This document shows, piece after piece, positions 48,476 through 53,753 of a stretch of DNA of 53,753 bases; positions within the stretch are counted from its first letter, which is position 1; each line of letters begins with the position of its first letter. This DNA comes from Planctomycetota bacterium. Lineage in GTDB: Bacteria > Planctomycetota > Phycisphaerae > UBA1845. A program made the translations under genes and the position numbers. A model generated the notes under the pieces. The model did not search any database. It saw only the letters and a program-made list of their open reading frames with translations, and was not told the DNA's origin. The stretch spans positions 1 through 53,753 of the forward strand of contig JAUWWQ010000028.1 in the NCBI GenBank assembly GCA_030616775.1, given 5' to 3'.

Positions 48476-49660
48476 TCATCCTTCCAACTGATTGTCCGGT
48501 TGGCGAAAGAGCGCGATGCTGGCGGTGAAGCCGTGGATGAAGTTGGTCCCACCGATCGGGCCGAACTCACCGCCACAGAAAAGCCCCGCTACCGGGACGT
48601 CACCCAGTAGCTCGCGCAAGACGCCCACGTCGTGTCCGGGTTCCGGCCACATCTGTGTGCCACGGCCGTTGCACCCGAAAAGCAGGGCGCCGCGGACCCC
48701 GGTATCGGCATGCGGTGAGAGCATTGTGCGCAGATCCTCGTCAGCGCTGGCACCGTCGCGCACGTGAAACTGCACGGTAGCACCAACGCGGGCATTACCT
48801 GCGATGGCCATGGCTCCATTGTGCCGGTCCACACCGATGATGTTGTGGATCAGGAAATCGCCGCGGGTGAAGCGATCTTTGTACTCGTCGATGACCCGGC
48901 CGACGAATAGCGATTGCTTTACGAGCCGTTCATCCTCCTTGGACAACCTTACAAGCACGTTTTGTAGTTGCTCGAGGGCGGCCCGACCGCCGAGCTCGCG
49001 GATTACATTTCGTTCAGCCTTGGTGATGACAAAGGGCTTGCCGATGGGCCGGCAGCCCTGGGATACGACCGTGTCGACGGCAAGGAGACCGGTCAAGGCG
49101 ATCCCGACCATTCCCTCACGGTGGATATCACCGTTTAGTATGAGCCTGTTCTGCTGAGGCATGCGGGCGGCGCTGGCCACCCCGCCGACCAATGGGCTGC
49201 CGGGGTACGCCTCGTTGATCTGCTCGATGAAGTCATGGATCGCCAGGCGAAACGGATCAGCCAGGGCCACAAAGGTTGGCCGGCTTTCCGGTGATACGCC
49301 GACGATGCGTTCCCAGTCTAACGGTGTTCCTATGGATTCCAGATCACTCTGCACCATGTAGAAGGGACGGATCTCCACGTCGGGCATCGACGCGACCAGC
49401 AGCGACATGGAAGGCACACGCTCCAGCTCTTTGTCAAAGCCGATCGTTCCCTCCGCCGTGCAACCTAGAAGCACCGCACCGGGGAAACTGGTACCGATCC
49501 GGTCGATCACATCAGCCAAGTGATCTTTGAAGTGCTTCGTGATAAACAGCAGAGCCAGGTCCACCATGCCGCGTGTCAACCGCGAATCAATCGGTTCAAG
49601 CAGCTCGTCGACTGCCTGGGGGGCGTCGGTGGCCTCGGTGATAGATGATGCAAATCGCAC
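48476..49660 (-). CDS. FIST-domain signal transduction protein
   Basis: The 394-residue protein has the FIST N domain (LALLFITKHFKDHLADVID, VLLGCTAEGTIG, SMSLLVASMPDVEI) and the FIST C domain (LFVGRVIDEYKDRF, DFLIHNIIGVD, GALLFGCNGRG and GLFCGGEFGPIGG). FIST is thought to sense small ligands, perhaps amino acids. No output domain is attached. GTG 49660 with an upstream GAGG is used; a TTG 36 bases earlier is possible. It is four bases from the TldD gene, so the three genes form an operon in which the sensor may regulate the protease pair. The link is inferred. Confidence 0.8.
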   Translation of the reverse strand: MRFASSITEATDAPQAVDELLEPIDSRLTRGMVDLALLFITKHFKDHLADVIDRIGTSFPGAVLLGCTAEGTIGFDKELERVPSMSLLVASMPDVEIRPFYMVQSDLESIGTPLDWERIVGVSPESRPTFVALADPFRLAIHDFIEQINEAYPGSPLVGGVASAARMPQQNRLILNGDIHREGMVGIALTGLLAVDTVVSQGCRPIGKPFVITKAERNVIRELGGRAALEQLQNVLVRLSKEDERLVKQSLFVGRVIDEYKDRFTRGDFLIHNIIGVDRHNGAMAIAGNARVGATVQFHVRDGASADEDLRTMLSPHADTGVRGALLFGCNGRGTQMWPEPGHDVGVLRELLGDVPVAGLFCGGEFGPIGGTNFIHGFTASIALFRQPDNQLEG

Positions 49661-49846
49661 TACGGTTGACCTCGATCTCTGCGCTGGGTGCCTCAACCCT
49701 CTTCGCGGACCGTGGAGGGCACGGCTGAGGTCCGCTCATCAGCAACCATAGGGCGGACTGGCGAAAGATTCAAATCCGCTATATGTTCGGGTTCGACGAA
49801 GGTGCCCTGCCAGTTATAGTCGTGATTTAAGGAATATCCTCTGCCG

Positions 49847-52762
49847 ATGTCTCGCCACAGCGTTCAGGCAACCCACCGTTGGCACGTTCGCGTTCGCCCG
49901 CGGACGGCACAGCTCGACGGACATGGGCGAGATGTGCTCACCGAGGTCCACCAGATCGGGCTTGGGCACATCGAAGGGATCCGGTCGAGTCGGATTTATT
50001 TTCTGGCCGGGAGCCTCGGGGAACCGGATGTGCGGCTGATCGCCGAGGAGTTGCTGACCGACCCCGTAGCGGAGAAGTACGAATGTAGTCCGGGATTCTC
50101 GCAACGCAATGATCTGGAACCCGCTGTCGAGGTGCACACGCTGCCGGGCGTAATGAACCCTGTGGCGATGAGTACGCTCGAAGCGGCGCAACGCCTTCTG
50201 AAAGCTCGGGTCGGGAAACAGGCCACCATCGAGGATGTCCAAACCGCTCGACGCTACGAAATCGTCGGAGCGCGGAACTGCGCGGACCTGGAACAGATCG
50301 CGGCCAAAACCCTGGCCAACGAATGTATCGAGACCTGGTACGTCGACGGTTTCGGTCGAAGCGACCAGATTCCTGACTCGTTCCCGGCACCGCCGAGCCG
50401 TCCGTTCAGGGTGAGGCATATTCCGATCTGCAACCTCGGCGACGACGACCTGGTTCGCCTGTCGCGTGAGGCGCACCTGTTCCTGTCGCTGACCGAAATG
50501 GAGGCGATCCGCGAGCACTTCGGTCAACTTGGCCGCGAACCGACCGACCTGGAACTCGAAACGCTCGCCCAAACTTGGTCTGAGCACTGCGTGCATAAGA
50601 CATTAAAAAGCGCGATCGATTACAGCGGTGACGACTTCGGCCGCACCGGGCACGTCAAGGTTCACTTCGACAATCTGCTAAAAGAGACCATCGTGGCCGC
50701 CACGACAAAGCTCAACCGTGACTGGTGTTTGTCGGTGTTCGTCGACAATGCCGGCGTGATTGCGTTCGATGGGGAATACGGCCTGGCATTCAAGGTGGAA
50801 ACGCACAATCATCCCTCGGCGATCGAGCCCTACGGCGGGGCGGCGACGGGTGTGGGCGGGTGCATCCGCGACATTATGGGTTGCGGACTGGGTGCCAAGC
50901 CGATCGCGTCAACCGACGTGTTCTGCCTGGGGCCGCCGGACTTCGACGCGACCAGGCTGCCGAAAGACGTGCTGCACCCGCGGCGGATTCTGAAAGGCGT
51001 TGTCGGGGGTGTCCGCGATTACGGCAATCGGATGGGAATCCCCACGGTCAACGGAGCGATCTACTTTGATGAGCGGTATCTGGCCAATCCGCTGGTTTTC
51101 TGCGGATGCGTCGGGCTAATCCCGGGCGATCGAATCCATAAGCAGCCGCGCCCGGGCGATCGAATCGTCGTTGCGGGCGGTCGAACCGGACGCGACGGAA
51201 TCCACGGTGCCACGTTTTCGTCAGCGGAGTTGACCGAGACACACGCCGAGGAGTTCTCGCACGCCGTGCAGATCGGACACGCCATAGAGGAAAAGAAGCT
51301 GCTGGATGCCCTGCTCCTGGCCCGTGACCATCCGGGCGGCTGTCTCTACTCAGCCGTAACCGATTGCGGCGCCGGTGGGCTCAGCAGTGCGGTCGGGGAA
51401 ATGGGGGCGATGCTGGGAGCTATGGTTGATCTTGACGACGTCCCGCTGAAATACTCCGGGCTGCGCTACGACGAAATCTGGATATCGGAAGCCCAGGAAC
51501 GCATGGTCTTCGCCGTGCTGCCGGAACGGCTTGAGGCCTTGTTGGCTGTCTTCGCGGATGAAGAAGTCGAAGCCACGGTTATCGGGACATTCACCGACGA
51601 CCGCATACTGCGGGTTCGCTACCAGGGCGAGACAGTCGGCGAACTGGACATGAAGTTCCTCCACGAGGGCGTTCCCAGAGTGACCCTGACAGCCAGGTGG
51701 ACCACCGGGCAAAACGAGGGATCGCGGCCAGCCGGCTGTGGAGATCAGAATGATGATGCCGCGCCGAACAACCGGCTTCTTCGAGCACTGGGCGAGTTGA
51801 ACACTGCTTCCAAGGAATGGGTAATTCGCCAGTACGACCACGAGGTGCAGGGTCGCAGCGTGATCAAGCCGCTGGTCGGTACGGGTTTCGGGCCGTCGGA
51901 TGCCGCGGTCTTGCGTCCCCGATATGACGGCCAAAAGGCCGTGGCGGTTGGATGCGGCTTGTGTCCCGAGCTGAGCGACATCGATCCGTACCGGATGGCC
52001 GTTGCCGCGGTGGACGAAGCGTTGCGGAACGTCATCTGTGTCGGCGCGAATCCGGAGCACACCGCCATTTTGGATAATTTCTGCTGGCCGAAGGTTGACA
52101 CAGCCGAGTCCCTGGGCGCGTTGGTGCGGGCCTGCCGCGGCGCGAGCGACGCGGCTGTTGCGTATGGACTACCCTTCATCTCCGGCAAGGACTCGCTGAA
52201 CAACGAGTTCTCAATGAGCGCGGACGAGGCCAAGCGGACCGGCCTGCCCGAACAAATTGCGATTCCGTATACGCTCCTGATTAGTGCTCTGGGCGTTATC
52301 GAAGATGTTCGGCAGTGCGTGTCAATGGATTTGAAGGAGCCGGGCAACTGTCTCGTGGTTGCATCCGCACCGGTGGATCGCGTCGGTTTGGACAAGGCTT
52401 GCGCGATGCACCGCCGTGTATCGGAGTTGATCCGTGCCGGCAAGGTCCGGGCGGCGCATGATGTAAGTGACGGCGGCCTTGCGGTGGCGATCGCAGAAAT
52501 GTGCGTTGCTTCCAATCTCGGCGCGACTGTCAATGTCAGCTCCGAAGCATATGGCGATTCGATCTTTGCCCCTTCTGCGACGACGTATGTGTTGGAGATG
52601 ACGATGGCGGTGGCTGAAGCTTCCGGTTTGCCGGTCATCGGGCGGGTGGAGGCTGGACCGCACGTTCGTATCAAAAGTGACCGGCTGGAACCGATTGATC
52701 TACCTGTAGCTGAACTCGCCGAGGCCTGGCGGGCGCCTCTGGCGCAGGGTGGAGGTCGATGA
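49847..52762 (+). CDS. purL: Phosphoribosylformylglycinamidine synthase, fused PurS-PurL
   Basis: The 971-residue product begins with about 170 residues of PurS-like strands and helices (WHVRVRPRTAQLDGHG, LIAEELLTDPVAEKYE, VMNPVAMSTLEAAQRLL). PurL follows from about 195. TWSEHCVHKTLK near 242 and VETHNHPSAIEPYGGAATG near 317 hold the nucleotide- and glycinamide-binding residues. Later motifs include KPIASTDVFCLG, VVGGVRDYGNRMGIPTV and GKDSLNNE. It makes FGAM from FGAR, ATP and ammonia in purine synthesis. Most bacteria have separate purS and purL; here they are fused. It overlaps purQ by four bases (ATGA). Confidence 0.93.
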   Translation: MSRHSVQATHRWHVRVRPRTAQLDGHGRDVLTEVHQIGLGHIEGIRSSRIYFLAGSLGEPDVRLIAEELLTDPVAEKYECSPGFSQRNDLEPAVEVHTLPGVMNPVAMSTLEAAQRLLKARVGKQATIEDVQTARRYEIVGARNCADLEQIAAKTLANECIETWYVDGFGRSDQIPDSFPAPPSRPFRVRHIPICNLGDDDLVRLSREAHLFLSLTEMEAIREHFGQLGREPTDLELETLAQTWSEHCVHKTLKSAIDYSGDDFGRTGHVKVHFDNLLKETIVAATTKLNRDWCLSVFVDNAGVIAFDGEYGLAFKVETHNHPSAIEPYGGAATGVGGCIRDIMGCGLGAKPIASTDVFCLGPPDFDATRLPKDVLHPRRILKGVVGGVRDYGNRMGIPTVNGAIYFDERYLANPLVFCGCVGLIPGDRIHKQPRPGDRIVVAGGRTGRDGIHGATFSSAELTETHAEEFSHAVQIGHAIEEKKLLDALLLARDHPGGCLYSAVTDCGAGGLSSAVGEMGAMLGAMVDLDDVPLKYSGLRYDEIWISEAQERMVFAVLPERLEALLAVFADEEVEATVIGTFTDDRILRVRYQGETVGELDMKFLHEGVPRVTLTARWTTGQNEGSRPAGCGDQNDDAAPNNRLLRALGELNTASKEWVIRQYDHEVQGRSVIKPLVGTGFGPSDAAVLRPRYDGQKAVAVGCGLCPELSDIDPYRMAVAAVDEALRNVICVGANPEHTAILDNFCWPKVDTAESLGALVRACRGASDAAVAYGLPFISGKDSLNNEFSMSADEAKRTGLPEQIAIPYTLLISALGVIEDVRQCVSMDLKEPGNCLVVASAPVDRVGLDKACAMHRRVSELIRAGKVRAAHDVSDGGLAVAIAEMCVASNLGATVNVSSEAYGDSIFAPSATTYVLEMTMAVAEASGLPVIGRVEAGPHVRIKSDRLEPIDLPVAELAEAWRAPLAQGGGR

Positions 52763-53538
52763 GCGTGGCTGATGTGCGTGTTCTGGTATTACGGGCGGCC
52801 GGGATCAACTGCGACGAAGAGGTGATGCACTGTTGGCAGTTGGCCGGTGCTAAGCCGACATTGATGCACGTCAACCGCCTCGCGGAGAATCCCTCGATTC
52901 TCGACCGGTACACAATCGTCACCATCCCCGGCGGATTCAGCTACGGCGACGACATCGCCGCCGGACAGATTCTTGCTCAACGGATTCTTCTCGAGCTTGA
53001 AGAGCCCTTTAGAAGGCTGGTCGATCGCGGCGGCGGGCTGCTGGGTATCTGCAACGGGTTTCAGATACTGGTCAAGACCGGCCTTTTGCCCGGCGGTGAC
53101 GTCGGCCGCAATCAGGTCACCGTAACCTATAACGACTCTGCAAAGTTCGAGGCCCGCTGGGTGAGACTCGAGGTCGGCACTGAACACTGCGTATTCCTAA
53201 CGCCCGGAACCTGCCTGGAACTGCCAATCGAGCATGCCGAAGGGAAGGTGGTGACAGCAAGTGACACCGTGGTAAAGCAGCTTAAAGAGAATGGCCATAT
53301 CGCCGTGTGCTACGTGGATACCGAAGGTCGATATGACTGCTACCCGGCCAATCCTAACGGCAGCATCGCGGGCATCGCCGGTCTGTGTGATCCCACCGGC
53401 CGAATCTTCGGTCTAATGCCCCACCCCGACCGCCATTTCGACCACACCCATCATCCCTGCTGGACCCGCCGCAGACCCACCGGCCCACCTGACGGCCTGA
53501 CAGTATTCCAAAACGCGGTGACATACTGGAGTCACTGA
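52759..53538 (+). CDS. purQ: Phosphoribosylformylglycinamidine synthase, glutaminase subunit
   Basis: The 259-residue class I glutamine amidotransferase has VTIPGGFSYGDDIAAGQIL near 54, the nucleophile elbow GGLLGICNGFQIL near 93 with catalytic Cys, and MPHPDRHFD near 218 with the catalytic His. It releases ammonia from glutamine for PurL. The start codon overlaps the PurL stop (ATGA), giving a purSL-purQ operon with coupled expression. Its C-terminus is longer than usual (RRRPTGPPDGLTVF). Confidence 0.93.
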   Translation: MSVADVRVLVLRAAGINCDEEVMHCWQLAGAKPTLMHVNRLAENPSILDRYTIVTIPGGFSYGDDIAAGQILAQRILLELEEPFRRLVDRGGGLLGICNGFQILVKTGLLPGGDVGRNQVTVTYNDSAKFEARWVRLEVGTEHCVFLTPGTCLELPIEHAEGKVVTASDTVVKQLKENGHIAVCYVDTEGRYDCYPANPNGSIAGIAGLCDPTGRIFGLMPHPDRHFDHTHHPCWTRRRPTGPPDGLTVFQNAVTYWSH

Positions 53539-53616
53539 ACTATAAAGCGCGTTCCCACATGAGACCCCGCAGGGAGCAGCACCTACCACCAGGGCGCGAT
53601 GGTCGCGGTTCTGGTT

Positions 53617-53753
53617 CTACTCTTGTTTTGTCCACGTCCCGAGGGTCCAATCCCCGGTAGGGATGAGCTCCTCAAGGGGCTTCTCAGGCCCACAATTCCC
53701 ATCAGTGCAGCGCTGAAAACTGCCGTCTACGCTCGTCCAGGTAATCTCGTCCC
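53617..53753 (-). CDS. Unidentified protein, C-terminal part (gene runs off the window)
   Basis: The frame, open to the window edge, ends in TWTSVDGSFQRCTDGNCGPE, then KPLEELIPTGDWTLGTWTKQ and a Glu before the stop (53617-53619). The 44 residues have a believable composition with two Cys and several Trp, unlike the shadow frames around it. The start is beyond 53753. It might be the end of an exported beta protein, but no family is recognised. The gene converges on purQ. Confidence 0.5.
   Translation of the reverse strand, partial: DEITWTSVDGSFQRCTDGNCGPEKPLEELIPTGDWTLGTWTKQE

Noticed and set aside
47353-48528. 391-codon plus-strand frame antisense to the TldD-like gene
   Set aside because: The minus-strand gene has the HExxxH motif and a signal peptide; the antisense frame has no recognisable feature.

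Overview
The window reads as chromosomal DNA of a GC-rich Gram-negative bacterium, most likely a planctomycete of the Phycisphaerae type. The reasons are two membrane proteins that end in the double zinc ribbon common in that group, many lipoproteins with no close counterpart in model bacteria, a fused PurS-PurL, an eno-ftsB-like pair, and intergenic DNA full of short palindromes. The taxonomic call is inference from gene style. No rRNA, tRNA or CRISPR array was found.

Layout. 1-1,100: debris of a SEFIR-domain gene and of an IS1634-like transposase, then a winged-helix regulator with a promoter and a palindromic operator candidate. 1.9-4.2 kb: a tRNA-queuosine mannosyltransferase facing three small membrane proteins. 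4.2-4.8 kb: a block of hairpins. 4.8-13.4 kb: an apparent extracellular electron transfer locus. Its minus-strand operon runs beta-barrel porin, NHL lipoprotein, about 12-heme cytochrome, 4-heme cytochrome, NHL lipoprotein, with nearly all genes overlapping. Divergent to it are a 5-heme lipoprotein and a mono-heme lipoprotein. The latter abuts a decapitated AbiEii toxin gene. 13.9-24.7 kb: zinc-ribbon membrane proteins, an exported protein, a CbpA-type DnaJ, a pteridine-reductase-like SDR, a GspE/PilB-like protein with a ruined Walker A motif paired with a CvpA-like membrane protein, and a PAS-Fis regulator. 25-38.6 kb: mostly housekeeping genes (fbp, an RRM protein, gltX, pssA, psd, eno, an ftsB-like gene, a GGQ release-factor-like gene) plus a 44-codon relic of glnS.

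38.6-43.75 kb is an accessory patch. It holds a moaB/mog gene whose stop codon comes from an inserted MITE, two full 217-bp MITE copies flanking a lipoprotein gene, and a 833-residue protein fusing a free-methionine-sulfoxide-reductase GAF domain to a PatG-type (cyanobactin maturation) subtilase. A 66-residue peptide gene with a very strong ribosome site follows at once, and then a small secreted-type ORF cut by a third MITE. The rest is larE, an exported TldD/TldE-like pair with a FIST gene, purSL-purQ, and a gene running off the right edge.

The two most interesting units are the porin-cytochrome-NHL conduit (4.8-13.4 kb) and the fRMsr-PatG fusion with its candidate precursor peptide (40.8-43.5 kb). 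Both are inferred from motifs seen in the sequence; neither has been tested here by database search.
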